A stretch of DNA of 21,915 bases from QHWK01 sp035315685 (GCA_035315685.1 DATFXR010000744.1:1-21915); one strand, 5' to 3'; shown: positions 14,088 to 21,915, numbered from the stretch's first letter. The notes: generated from the sequence alone by a model not told the origin. Program-made: numbers and translations.

Positions 14088-14951
14088 ATGGATCCGACCA
14101 GGCGCAAGATACTGAGAGCGGGCGCAGCGGCGGCGGCGATGGCCGCGGCGCCGCGTGGGTTTGCCGAACAGACCGGGCAAGGAGGAAAAGCCATGTCCTT
14201 CTACGAGAAGGGCCCCGTTCGCATCCACTACGAGGAGACCGGTTCAGGCTTCCCGCTGCTGCTCATCGCCGGCGGAGGATTGAACTCCACGATCGCGGGC
14301 CTGACCAGCGGCTCGCCCTTCAACCCGATCGAAGAGTTCAAGGGAGAGTACCGCTGCATTGCGGCGGACCTCCGCAACGCGAACGAGGGCCAGTCGTCCG
14401 GCCCCCTCGAGATCGAGCGGCCGTGGGATGCCTACACCGATGACCATCTCGGCCTGATGGATCATCTCCGCATCGAGAAGTTCATGGTGCTGGGCTTCTG
14501 CATCGGCGGCCCCTTCATCTGGAACCTCCTGAAGCGCGCACCCGATCGCATCGCCGCGGCCGTGCTGGCGCAGCCCAGCGGATCGCGTCCCGAGATGCGC
14601 GATCTCTTCTACGAGACCAACATGAAGGGCTGGGGCCCGGCGTTGATCGCACGCCGGCCTGACATCAAGATGGAGACGGTCGATAAATTCCTGACCAGGA
14701 TGTATCGCACCAACCCCGACTTCGTCTTCACCGTGACACGCGATTTCGTGCGCAGCTGTCGAACCCCGATCCTGATCCTGCCAGACGATATCCCGGCTCA
14801 TCCGTACGCCGTCGCGATGGAAGCGGCGATGCTCGCGCCAAACGCTGAAGTCAGCATGTTCCCGTGGAAAGAGCCCAAGGAGCGGATTCCACTCGCGGTG
14901 CGCCAGATTCGCTCGTTCCTTCGAGCGCATCGGACGGAACAGAAGACGTAA
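14088..14951 (+). CDS. Tat-exported alpha/beta hydrolase with Cys nucleophile elbow
   Basis: This 287-residue protein starts MDPTRRKILRAG followed by an Ala-rich stretch to about residue 26, a plausible twin-arginine signal. The hydrolase fold follows: IHYEETGSGFPLLLIAGGG at about 47-64 (oxyanion-hole loop) and the nucleophile elbow LGFCIGG at 135-141. C138 stands where Ser is usual. Cys at this place is known in dienelactone hydrolases. The acid/His region is probably ILPDDIPAHPYAVA, with Asp and the AHP His close together; no His occurs in the canonical position after the last strand (FPWKEPKERI). The substrate is unknown. GAGGAG at 14073-14078 supports the start. An internal ATG at 14193, preceded by AAGGAGG, would give a cytoplasmic form (MSFYEKGP...) without the Tat signal, and is a real alternative. 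Confidence 0.85.
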   Translation: MDPTRRKILRAGAAAAAMAAAPRGFAEQTGQGGKAMSFYEKGPVRIHYEETGSGFPLLLIAGGGLNSTIAGLTSGSPFNPIEEFKGEYRCIAADLRNANEGQSSGPLEIERPWDAYTDDHLGLMDHLRIEKFMVLGFCIGGPFIWNLLKRAPDRIAAAVLAQPSGSRPEMRDLFYETNMKGWGPALIARRPDIKMETVDKFLTRMYRTNPDFVFTVTRDFVRSCRTPILILPDDIPAHPYAVAMEAAMLAPNAEVSMFPWKEPKERIPLAVRQIRSFLRAHRTEQKT

Positions 14952-15066
14952 AGGTTCTCGCGACGGTTCTGTAAGGCCGCGGTCGGATCCGAAATCGACC
15001 CGCTCGGTCGCGTGCGCGAATCGAACGAACAGACGCTGCCACGACCGCGTGCCAGCGATCACGATT

Positions 15067-15101
15067 CCGGTGGCGAGTCGTTTGCTGGCTCGCGCCACCG
15101 G
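15067..15101. terminator. Strong hairpin between hydrolase and DoxX genes
   Basis: CCGGTGGC (15067-15074) pairs perfectly with GCCACCGG (15094-15101), and GAG with CTC extends the stem after a two-base bulge. It lies 115 bp after the hydrolase stop. There is no T run, so it may be a factor-dependent terminator, an mRNA 3' stabiliser or a leader structure for the next gene. Confidence 0.45.
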
Positions 15102-15166
15102 CCCCCGGACCCTCGACGCGTCCTGCCTCCGCGCGCATTCGTGCCCGCGATCAGGAGGGACTCGCC

Positions 15167-15616
15167 ATGTCCAACACCTGCCTTCACTCCGAAGAAACCG
15201 ACTACCTGGTGCTCGTGGGACGCCAGTTGTTCGCGATGATCTTCATGATCGCGTCAGCCGGCCACTTCACGCCGGCGCAGATCGCGCTGGCCGCCGAGCA
15301 CGGCGTGCCGATGGCGACCGTCCTGGTGCCGATTTCAGGTGTGATTGCGTTGCTCGGCGGATTGAGCGTGCTGTTCGGCTATCGCGCGCGAGTGGGCGGC
15401 TGCCTGCTCGGGGTGTTCCTGGTCCCGGTGACGCTGTTCATGCACAACTTCTGGGCGGCACCCGACGCGGCGACCTTCCGCTTGCAGCTTCTCCTCTTCA
15501 TCCGGAACGTGGCATTGCTCGGCTGCGCGTGTCAGCTGGTGCGGGTCGGCGCGGGGTCGCTCAGTCTCGACGCGATGATGGATGGGACGACGATCAGAGC
15601 CGACCGGCTTGCATGA
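15167..15616 (+). CDS. DoxX-type integral membrane protein
   Basis: This 149-residue protein has four predicted membrane helices at about 14-32, 50-71, 77-94 and 106-124, the size and topology of the DoxX/DoxD-like family. Supporting features are an early helix ending in GHF (IASAGHFTP), a Gly-rich second helix (SGVIALLGGLSVLFGYRAR), a third helix followed by FMHNFW, and a conserved FIRNVALLG in the fourth. AGGAGGG about 7 bp upstream supports the start. DoxX-type proteins have been linked to thiosulfate:quinone oxidoreduction or to redox homeostasis, but most are uncharacterised. The nearby OsmC gene suggests a general redox context, which is inference only. The gene converges on the sensor kinase, with one family A repeat between. 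Confidence 0.87.
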   Translation: MSNTCLHSEETDYLVLVGRQLFAMIFMIASAGHFTPAQIALAAEHGVPMATVLVPISGVIALLGGLSVLFGYRARVGGCLLGVFLVPVTLFMHNFWAAPDAATFRLQLLLFIRNVALLGCACQLVRVGAGSLSLDAMMDGTTIRADRLA

Positions 15617-15677
15617 TTCGCTTGACGCTCGCACGTGAGGGGACTTGTGCCCCGTCCCCGCTGAAGTAGTAGCGGTC

Positions 15678-15740
15678 GCCACGAAGGCACGAAGACACGA
15701 AGAATCAATTTTCGCCTTCGTGATTTCGTGTCTTCGTGGC
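15678..15740. repeat. Family A palindromic repeat, single unit (A9) between convergent stops
   Basis: GCCACGAAGGCACGAAGACACGAAG-type iterons (first 20 bases GCCACGAAGGCACGAAGACA) pair with inverted iterons ending GTGTCTTCGTGGC. The loop is AATCAATTTTCG. The order of the middle iterons (GGC then GAC) is opposite to that in the arrays at 3277 and 4304. It has no tandem copy and no conserved spacer. It lies 61 bp after the DoxX stop and 32 bp from the sensor kinase stop. Confidence 0.93.
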
Positions 15741-15772
15741 GGATCCCGCGGTCCCGATGGAGCACCTACGCG

Positions 15773-18700
15773 CTACTGGGGCAACCGGCGGACGCTGGCG
15801 CCGTGAATGGCGAGGAGCTGGTCGATCAGTCGCTGCGTGTCGGCACCCTTGGTGAAGAAGCCCGCCGCACCAGCCCGCTCGATCGGATGGGGCTCCTGCG
15901 TTCGCGGCTGCATCGAGAGGCCGAGAATCTCAATCGAGGGAAGCTCGGCGCGCAGACGCCGTGTCGCCTCGATGCCGTCCATGTGCGGCATCGAGATATC
16001 CATCAGGATGACGTCCGGCCGGAGCGCGTGCGCCTGGGCGATCGCTTCGAATCCGTTGGCTGCGTCGCCAACCACGCGAAGCTCGGATCGCTCCTCCAAC
16101 AGCTCGTGGAGGACCTTGCGCACCGCGGCGTGATCATCGACGATCAGAATCCGCAGCGCGTGCTCTCGTGCGGTGCCGGCGGCAATGCCGGACACTGGCT
16201 GGATCGGCGCTGGCCTGGAGACAGCCGGTGCGACGGCGGCCTCCGCAGTACCTCGGGGCGCGATCAGCCGGAACCGCGTCCCACGTCCGGGTGCGCTGTC
16301 GATGTCGAACCGGCCGCCCAGCAGCGTCAGCCGCTCGCGGACGCTGAACAGGCCCCATCCCACCTGTCGGGTCTTCGCACGAGCGACCACTGCCGCCGGG
16401 TCGAACCCGATGCCTTGATCGGTCACGTCGATGCTCAGCATGCCATCCGGGTCGACGCCCAGATCGACTGAGACCCGATCGACCTGCGCGTGTTTGATCA
16501 CGTTGAGAAGGAGCTCGCGGACGGACTCGAACAGCAGCGTGCGGACGTCCTTGCGGGTGGAATCGGCGAGAGGGTCGGCGGAGACCTGCACCTCGAGCCC
16601 GTACTTGTTGCGAGTCCAATCCGCCAGCCACGTCAGCGCGGCGGGCAGACCCGAGCTTTGCAGCAGTGGAGGAGACAGCTCGAAGCTCAGAACCCGCGCG
16701 GCGCCGATCGCTTCGTCGACGTGACTCTTCGCCCGTGCGAGCAGTTCGACCGGCGGCGCTCCTCGCTGCGCATCGCGCTTCATCTGCTGGTCGAGGTTCA
16801 GGGCCGCAATCAGCAGCAGCTGCTGAAGGCCGTCGTGGAGCATCTTGGCCAGTTGCTCGCGCGCGTGCTGCTCGGCGAGCGTGAGGTCGGATGCCAACTG
16901 GCTCAGTTGCGCCGTCCGATGTTCCAGTTCGACCGTGCGCTCCCGCAGCGCCGACGCGGCCCGCCGGCGTTCCGTGATGTCGGTCACGAACGCGAAGGCA
17001 TGTCCGCCGCTCGGCGTGGCGACGTGATTCAGGCTGACTTCGATCGGAAAGGTCGAACCATCCTTCCGTTCGCCAGCCAGGTCGAGGTTGCCTCCCATCA
17101 GACGCGGATACGGCGCGGCGAAGTATCCGGTGCGGTGGTGCGCGTGCACGCCACGAAGCGATGAGGGGAGCAGCCGCTCGATCGACTGGCCGATCAGCTC
17201 CCCCGGCGCCCAGCCGAACATCGCCTCGAGCGCATGGTTCGCGGTCACGATCGTGCCGTGGGCGTCGACCGAGAGGATGCCCTGCGCGGCCGTTTCCAGC
17301 AGCAGCCGCAGTTCCCGTTCGTGCTCCGCGTCGCGGCGCGCCTGCAGTTCTTCTTCGTTCCGCCGCCGCTCGGTGATGTCCAGTTCGAGTCCGGTGAGCC
17401 ACGTCAGCTCGCCGTTCGCATCGCGATTGGCGCGTCCCCGACTCTGGATCCAGCACACGGTTCCGTCCGGGCGGACGATCCGGAACGTGTTGTCCCACGC
17501 GTCGATGCCGTTCGTGCGCCGGATCTCGCCGAGGAGACCGAGCACTTGATCCCGGTCGTCCTCGTGCACGCGGGACAGCCACGCGTCGAACGCCGGCGGT
17601 TGATCGGGCGCGAAGCCGTATCGCAGGCGCAAACCATGATCCCAGTCGATGTGATTGGTCCTGGCGTCCCACGTCCACGAGCCGGCCACCGACGCGTCGA
17701 GCGCGAGACGCAGCCGCTGTTCACGCTCGCGCAGCGCCGCCTCGGCGCGCGTGCGTTCCACGGCGTCCCAGGTCCGTTCGGCGACGTCGCGAATGAGCTC
17801 GACCTCCATCGTCGTCCACGCGCGTGGCGTGGCGTGGTTGACGCCGAAGGCGGCCACCAGCCGGCCGCCTTTCAGCAGCGTCACGCCGATGAACGCCGCC
17901 ATCTGGCGGGCCTGCAGGCTGACGCGCTCCGGGTCCGTGAATCTCGGATCGCTCGGGACGTCGTTCACGACCACGGTGTCGCCGCGCCGGTAGGCATCGC
18001 GCAACGACGCCCCGAAGGTTCCGACCGGTCCCTGGCCGACGAGCGGCGGCACGCCGCGCGCGTACTCGCGGCGGATGACGTACTCGCGGCCCTCGATTTC
18101 CGCGTAGCCGGCGCGGTTGACCTGCAGGTGTTCGCCCAGCAGCCGCGCGGCGGTTTCCTGCACGGCACCGGGGTCGCTCAGGGGCCGGAGCGCGTCGTTG
18201 AGCCGAAGCAGGAACTCCAGCCGCTCCTGGCTGGCGCGCAACGCCGCTTCGGCCTTGCGCTGTTCCAGCACCGACCAGATGCGATCGGCGACCTCCTGGA
18301 CCAACGCGATTTCGTCTTGCGTCCACGCCCGTGGTGTCCGGCTGTGAATCCCGAACGCGCCGACGAAGCGCCCGTCCTTGATCAGCAGCGGCACGACGTA
18401 GGCGCCAATGTCGACCGCCTGCAGCGCTTCGCGCTCCGGCGCCGTTCGCGGATCGGTCGCGGTGTCGTTGATGACCAGGGTGCCGCCCTGCAGGATCTCG
18501 TCGATTCGGCTGCCGCCGAGATCCGTCCAGCGAAAACGTCCGGCCAGCGACGCCACGCCGTCCACGTAGTCGTCGACGACCGTGCACTGGTCCCCGTCGA
18601 TCTCGCCGTAGATCACGCGGTTCGCGCGAAGACGTGTTCCCAGCAGGCGGCACGTCTCCGCGAGAATTCTCGCGGGATCGCCGAGCGGCCTGACGGTGTC

Positions 18701-19306
18701 GCTCAGTTTGAGCAGGAACGCCTGCCGCTCCTCGCTCCGGCGCAGCGCGTCAACGGTGCCTTCCCGCTCGGCGGCCGCCCACGTGCGTTCGCCGGTCTGC
18801 TCGATCAGCGCGATCTGTTCGCGGGTCCAGACCCGCGGCGTCGCGCTATGGACACCGAACGCCGCCAGCCACCGCCCCTCCTTGTGCAGCATGACCCCGA
18901 CGAACGCCGCGATGTCGTTGGCGAGGAGGCCCGCGCGCTCGTTCTCCGTGAACCGCGGGTCGGTGCGGACGTCATGGACGGCGACCGTCTCGCCGCGGCG
19001 ATACGTCTCGAGAAGCCCCTCGCCGAACAACGCGACTGGCCCGCGGCCGACGAATGGCGCCACACCGTTGGCGTACGACCGCCCGACGACGAACTCGTCG
19101 CCCTCGATGTCGGCGTAGCTGACGCGGTTGGCGCCGAGATGCTCGCCGAGCAGACGCGTGGCCACTTCCTGGATCTCGACAGGATTCCTCAGCGGCCGGA
19201 GCTGTTCGCTGAGCCTGACCATGAACTGCCATGCAGCGCCGGTGGGTGCCGCCGGCAGCTCGAGTCGTACAGCAGGATGCGCGTCGCTCGAGGGTTCGAC
19301 AGACAT
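15773..19306 (-). CDS. Hybrid sensor histidine kinase: GAF x3, PAS x2, HisKA_3-type kinase, C-terminal receiver
   Basis: This 1177-residue soluble kinase has no membrane segment. Domains in order are GAF-like repeats at about 27-185, 196-350 and 364-520, PAS at about 530-650 (ending GLELDITERRR), and a second PAS at about 662-780 (ending FVTDITERRR). The NarL/DesK-class dimerisation domain has H824 (LAKMLHDGLQQLLL). The ATPase has N935 (LLLNVIKHA), G1 loop DQGIGF (963-968) and G2 loop GWGLFSVRERL. The receiver at about 1051-1168 has D1057/D1058, phospho-acceptor D1103 (LMDISMPHMDG) and K1153. The receiver resembles NarL-type regulators, yet no helix-turn-helix follows, so output must go through another partner. 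GAF 1 and 3 are more alike than either is to GAF 2. No strong Shine-Dalgarno site precedes the ATG at 19306. The gene is divergent from the DUF1592 gene. Confidence 0.93.
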   Translation of the reverse strand: MSVEPSSDAHPAVRLELPAAPTGAAWQFMVRLSEQLRPLRNPVEIQEVATRLLGEHLGANRVSYADIEGDEFVVGRSYANGVAPFVGRGPVALFGEGLLETYRRGETVAVHDVRTDPRFTENERAGLLANDIAAFVGVMLHKEGRWLAAFGVHSATPRVWTREQIALIEQTGERTWAAAEREGTVDALRRSEERQAFLLKLSDTVRPLGDPARILAETCRLLGTRLRANRVIYGEIDGDQCTVVDDYVDGVASLAGRFRWTDLGGSRIDEILQGGTLVINDTATDPRTAPEREALQAVDIGAYVVPLLIKDGRFVGAFGIHSRTPRAWTQDEIALVQEVADRIWSVLEQRKAEAALRASQERLEFLLRLNDALRPLSDPGAVQETAARLLGEHLQVNRAGYAEIEGREYVIRREYARGVPPLVGQGPVGTFGASLRDAYRRGDTVVVNDVPSDPRFTDPERVSLQARQMAAFIGVTLLKGGRLVAAFGVNHATPRAWTTMEVELIRDVAERTWDAVERTRAEAALREREQRLRLALDASVAGSWTWDARTNHIDWDHGLRLRYGFAPDQPPAFDAWLSRVHEDDRDQVLGLLGEIRRTNGIDAWDNTFRIVRPDGTVCWIQSRGRANRDANGELTWLTGLELDITERRRNEEELQARRDAEHERELRLLLETAAQGILSVDAHGTIVTANHALEAMFGWAPGELIGQSIERLLPSSLRGVHAHHRTGYFAAPYPRLMGGNLDLAGERKDGSTFPIEVSLNHVATPSGGHAFAFVTDITERRRAASALRERTVELEHRTAQLSQLASDLTLAEQHAREQLAKMLHDGLQQLLLIAALNLDQQMKRDAQRGAPPVELLARAKSHVDEAIGAARVLSFELSPPLLQSSGLPAALTWLADWTRNKYGLEVQVSADPLADSTRKDVRTLLFESVRELLLNVIKHAQVDRVSVDLGVDPDGMLSIDVTDQGIGFDPAAVVARAKTRQVGWGLFSVRERLTLLGGRFDIDSAPGRGTRFRLIAPRGTAEAAVAPAVSRPAPIQPVSGIAAGTAREHALRILIVDDHAAVRKVLHELLEERSELRVVGDAANGFEAIAQAHALRPDVILMDISMPHMDGIEATRRLRAELPSIEILGLSMQPRTQEPHPIERAGAAGFFTKGADTQRLIDQLLAIHGASVRRLPQ

Positions 19307-19333
19307 CGGGTATGCAATCGGATTTTAGTGCCA

Positions 19334-19381
19334 CGCAGGCTCGAGCGTGAGCGATTGTCGGCTATCGCCCTCCGGCCTGCG
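19334..19381. promoter_or_regulatory. Nested inverted repeat in the kinase/DUF1592 divergent promoter gap
   Basis: CGCAGGC (19334-19340) and GCCTGCG (19375-19381) form a perfect 7 bp outer dyad around GCGAT (19351-19355) and ATCGC (19364-19368). The 100 bp gap serves both divergent genes. The right arm ends 7 bp before TAGAAT, so a regulator binding here could control both. An operator is a guess. Confidence 0.35.
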
Positions 19382-19388
19382 AGAGCGA

Positions 19389-19394
19389 TAGAAT
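19389..19394 (+). promoter_or_regulatory. Possible -10 element of the DUF1592 gene
   Basis: TAGAAT lies 12 bp before the ATG at 19407, giving a leader of only about 5 bases and no room for a Shine-Dalgarno site. No -35 match was found. Confidence 0.3.
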
Positions 19395-19406
19395 TCAGCA
19401 CGGTCC

Positions 19407-21915
19407 ATGAGTCCGCGGACGCCTGTCTTCGTCGGCACCCTGCTGGTCACGCTGGTCGCGTTTGGCGTGCCCGCTGCTTCGCGCCAGGCCACGGGTCGTT
19501 CCGCGTCGACCGATCGGTCCGACGCCTTCGACACGACCATCAAACCGTTTCTGCAGACTTACTGCTACGCCTGCCACGGCGGCCGCCAGCCCGCGGCCGG
19601 CTTCGACCTGACGTCGTACGCCACGCCGGACTCCATCGTCAGCGATCAACGGCGGTGGAATCTCGTGCTCGCGCGGCTCAAGGCCGGCGAGATGCCGCCG
19701 AGCCAGGCGAGGCAGCACCCGACGGCTGCCGCGCGGCAGTCCGTCATCGACTGGATCGAGACCGTCAGCGCCGAGGACGCGAAGCGACATCCGAACGATC
19801 CGGGCGTCGTGCTCGCGCGGCGTTTGAGCAATGCCGAGTACGACTACACCGTTCACGACCTGACCGGCGTCGACATCCGGCCGACGAAGGAGTTTCCGGT
19901 TGATCCCGCCAACCAGGCGGGCTTCGACAACTCGGGGGAGTCGTTGGCGATGTCCCCGGCGCTGGTGAAGAAATACCTCGACGCCGCCCGCCTCGTTGCG
20001 GACCACATCCTGTTTCTGCCCGGCGATCTCTCGTTCGCGCCTTATCCAGTCGTGACGGACGAGGATCGCGACAAGTACGCCGTCAATCGGATCGTCGATT
20101 TCTACAAACGTCAGCCGCTCGACTACGGCGAGTACTTTCTCGCCGCGTGGCGGTACCAGCACCGCGCGGCGCTGCGCCAGCCGCGCATGACGCTGGCGGA
20201 CGCGGCGGCGAGCGCACAGGTGAGCGCGACCTATCTGAACAAGATCTGGACGATGTTGAACGCGGGCGGCGAAGACATCGGACCGCTGGCGGCGCTTCAG
20301 GTCCGGTGGCGGAGCCTGCCGGCGCCCGTCGATCACCTGGAGCCGAACGGGCTGGGTCCCGCCCTTGGGTGGATGCGCGACCTCGTCGCCGGCCTGCGGC
20401 CGCGCGTCGCGATGTCGTTCGACAACCTGCCGGCGCGCGGAATCGCGCGGGGTTCGCAGTCGCTGGTGCTCTGGAAGGATCGGCAGTACGCCGACCACAG
20501 AATGAGCTGTGACGGCAATGCGCTGCAGCTCGACATGTCGGCATACGCGCAGACCGACCCGCTGCTGCTCGTGCCGACCAAACAGAAGGCGCGCCTCCAC
20601 TACGAACAGTCGTTCACCCGCTTCTGCGCGTTGTTTCCAGACCAGTTCTTTATCTCGGAACGCGGCCGCATGTTCCTGACCGACGCACGCGAGATTGCCT
20701 CCGACGCCGCAGGTCACCGCCTCCTCAGTGCCGGCTTCCACAGCCAGATGGGTTACTTCCGCGACGATCGTCCGCTCTATGAGCTGGTGCTCGATGCCAG
20801 CCAGCGGCGTCGGCTCGATACGCTCTGGAACGAGCTCGATTTCATCACGCTCGCCCCTGTCCGGCAGTTCAAGCAGTTCATCTGGTTCGAGCGCGCCGAG
20901 CCGCCAAGCTTCATGGCCACGGCCGAGTTCAACGCGTTCCGATCGGAAGACGAGGACGTCACGTCCGAAGAGAAGATCGCGCAACTGGCTGACGTCTACC
21001 TGGCCAAGGCGCGCGAGGTGACGAACGAGACGGCGCTCGAGGTCGTCCGCGACTATTTCGACCGGATGGACGCAAACGTTCGCGGGCTGGAGCGGGCGAA
21101 GGCCGCGGCCGAACCGGGGCATCTCAACGCGCTGATGGCGCTCGCGGCGCGGGCATATCGGCGTCCGCTCACGAAGGCGGAGTCGGACGATCTGCTTGGT
21201 TTCTACCGCTCGCTGCGCGACCAGCACCTCAGCCACGAGGAGGCGATTCGCGACACGCTGACCAGCGTGCTGATGTCGCCGTACTTCTGCTATCGCGTCG
21301 ACACGTTGCCCGACAGCAAGGCATCGACCGGCGACGTCCGGCCGCTGTCGGACTACGAACTGGCCAGTCGTTTGAGCTACTTCCTCTGGTCGAGCATGCC
21401 AGACGAAGAGTTGATGCGGCATGCGGCGGCCGGCGATCTGCACGAACCCGCCGTCATCGTCGGGCAGGCGCGGCGGATGGTGCAGGACGGCCGCGTCCGT
21501 CACCTGGCCACGGAGTTCGCCGGCAACTGGCTCGACATCCGCCGGTTCGAGGAGCACAACGCGGTGGACCGCGAGCGGTTCCCCGAGTTCACGAACGAGC
21601 TGCGCGAGGCGATGTTCGAGGAGCCGATTCGCTTCGTGCAGGACATCATCCAGCGGAACGGCTCGGTCCTCGATTTCCTGTACGGCAACTACACGTTCGT
21701 CAACGCGGTCCTCGCCAGGCACTACGGCATGCCGGAGCCGCCTGAGGGATCGTGGGTCCGTATAGACGAGGCGCAGAAGTACGCGCGCGGCGGACTGCTG
21801 CCGATGTCCGCGTTCCTCACGAAGAACGCGCCCGGCTTGCGGACGAGTCCCGTCAAACGGGGCTACTGGATCGTTCACCGTCTGCTCGGCGAATACATTC
21901 CGGCGCCGCCGCCGA
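19407..21915 (+). CDS. DUF1592-family protein with N-terminal c-type haem motif (3' end beyond window)
   Basis: The frame is open from ATG 19407 to the window edge, 836 residues so far. An N-terminal signal segment (FVGTLLVTLVAFGVPAAS, about 8-25) precedes a haem-binding motif C53-Y-A-C56-H57 with GEMPP (M96) as a possible axial Met, as in the planctomycete cytochrome c (PSD1) domain. Then come DUF1587 (about 137-200, LARRLSNAEYDYTVHDLTG), a long middle part, DUF1595 (about 575-640, RAYRRPLTKAE), DUF1592 (about 645-775, LASRLSYFLWSSMPDEEL), and the start of DUF1588 (about 793 on, ARGGLLPMSAFLT, SPVKRGYW). These modular proteins are frequent in Planctomycetota, Verrucomicrobiota and Acidobacteriota and have no proven biochemical role. 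A DUF1585 end and a DUF1552 partner gene are expected downstream. Export and haem attachment place it in the periplasm. Confidence 0.93.
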   Translation, partial: MSPRTPVFVGTLLVTLVAFGVPAASRQATGRSASTDRSDAFDTTIKPFLQTYCYACHGGRQPAAGFDLTSYATPDSIVSDQRRWNLVLARLKAGEMPPSQARQHPTAAARQSVIDWIETVSAEDAKRHPNDPGVVLARRLSNAEYDYTVHDLTGVDIRPTKEFPVDPANQAGFDNSGESLAMSPALVKKYLDAARLVADHILFLPGDLSFAPYPVVTDEDRDKYAVNRIVDFYKRQPLDYGEYFLAAWRYQHRAALRQPRMTLADAAASAQVSATYLNKIWTMLNAGGEDIGPLAALQVRWRSLPAPVDHLEPNGLGPALGWMRDLVAGLRPRVAMSFDNLPARGIARGSQSLVLWKDRQYADHRMSCDGNALQLDMSAYAQTDPLLLVPTKQKARLHYEQSFTRFCALFPDQFFISERGRMFLTDAREIASDAAGHRLLSAGFHSQMGYFRDDRPLYELVLDASQRRRLDTLWNELDFITLAPVRQFKQFIWFERAEPPSFMATAEFNAFRSEDEDVTSEEKIAQLADVYLAKAREVTNETALEVVRDYFDRMDANVRGLERAKAAAEPGHLNALMALAARAYRRPLTKAESDDLLGFYRSLRDQHLSHEEAIRDTLTSVLMSPYFCYRVDTLPDSKASTGDVRPLSDYELASRLSYFLWSSMPDEELMRHAAAGDLHEPAVIVGQARRMVQDGRVRHLATEFAGNWLDIRRFEEHNAVDRERFPEFTNELREAMFEEPIRFVQDIIQRNGSVLDFLYGNYTFVNAVLARHYGMPEPPEGSWVRIDEAQKYARGGLLPMSAFLTKNAPGLRTSPVKRGYWIVHRLLGEYIPAPPP

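Noticed and set aside
17234..19903. 889-residue plus-strand frame opposite the sensor kinase, and 16134-17678 minus
   Set aside because: The kinase frame at 15773-19306 carries all catalytic motifs in order. The opposite frames show only low-complexity Arg-rich sequence.
19395..21878. 827-residue minus-strand frame opposite the DUF1592 gene
   Set aside because: The plus-strand frame has a signal peptide, CXXCH and four family domains. The minus frame has none and is a codon-bias shadow.

Overview
The window looks like chromosomal DNA from a high-GC, Gram-negative soil or sediment bacterium, most likely Acidobacteriota (Vicinamibacteria-like). The evidence is the mix of a very large TonB-dependent receptor with an N-terminal carboxypeptidase-regulatory-like domain, a DUF1592-type protein with a c-type haem motif, an N-terminally multi-GAF hybrid kinase, GTG starts with strong Shine-Dalgarno sites, and dense families of palindromic intergenic repeats. 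This placement is an inference from gene content only. No tRNA, rRNA, integrase, transposase or CRISPR array was seen.

Layout. (1) Positions 2-3273 hold a compact locus: the C-terminus of a secreted or surface beta-helix-like protein, three consecutive phage-tail-collar (microcystin-dependent-protein-like) genes, a convergent DUF6916-like gene, and a divergent GNAT acetyltransferase. (2) Positions 3277-4840 hold two tandem arrays of palindromic repeat family A flanking a small secreted protein of unknown function. (3) Positions 4901-9289 hold a secreted CehA/McbA-type PHP metallohydrolase converging on a TonB-dependent receptor, with a three-unit array of repeat family B between their stops. 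(4) Positions 9400-11685 hold two more B units and a membrane-anchored alkaline-phosphatase-superfamily enzyme annotated as sulfatase-like but with Thr at the nucleophile position. (5) Positions 12145-15616 hold a secreted acid-phosphatase/phosphoesterase, an OsmC-type protein, a Tat-exported alpha/beta hydrolase with a Cys nucleophile elbow, and a DoxX-type membrane protein. (6) Positions 15773-19306 hold a 1177-residue GAF-GAF-GAF-PAS-PAS-kinase-receiver protein. (7) From 19407 to the window edge runs a DUF1587/1595/1592/1588 protein carrying a CXXCH haem motif.

Most products are predicted to act at the cell surface or in the periplasm: a collar-protein set, a TonB receptor, three phosphoesterase/metallohydrolase-type enzymes, a Tat hydrolase and a haem protein. 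Apart from the collar locus they are not arranged as long operons. Nearly every gene is its own transcription unit with its own promoter region.

The most striking non-coding feature is the repeats. Fifteen units of two unrelated-sequence families (A, nine units; B, six units) share one architecture: about three 8-9 bp iterons, an AT-richer loop, then the inverted iterons. Every unit lies just downstream of a stop codon, often within 4-40 bp; none lies inside a gene or in any of the four divergent promoter gaps. They behave like mobile or amplifying 3'-end elements. They also create many long spurious open frames, which have been left out of the annotation.
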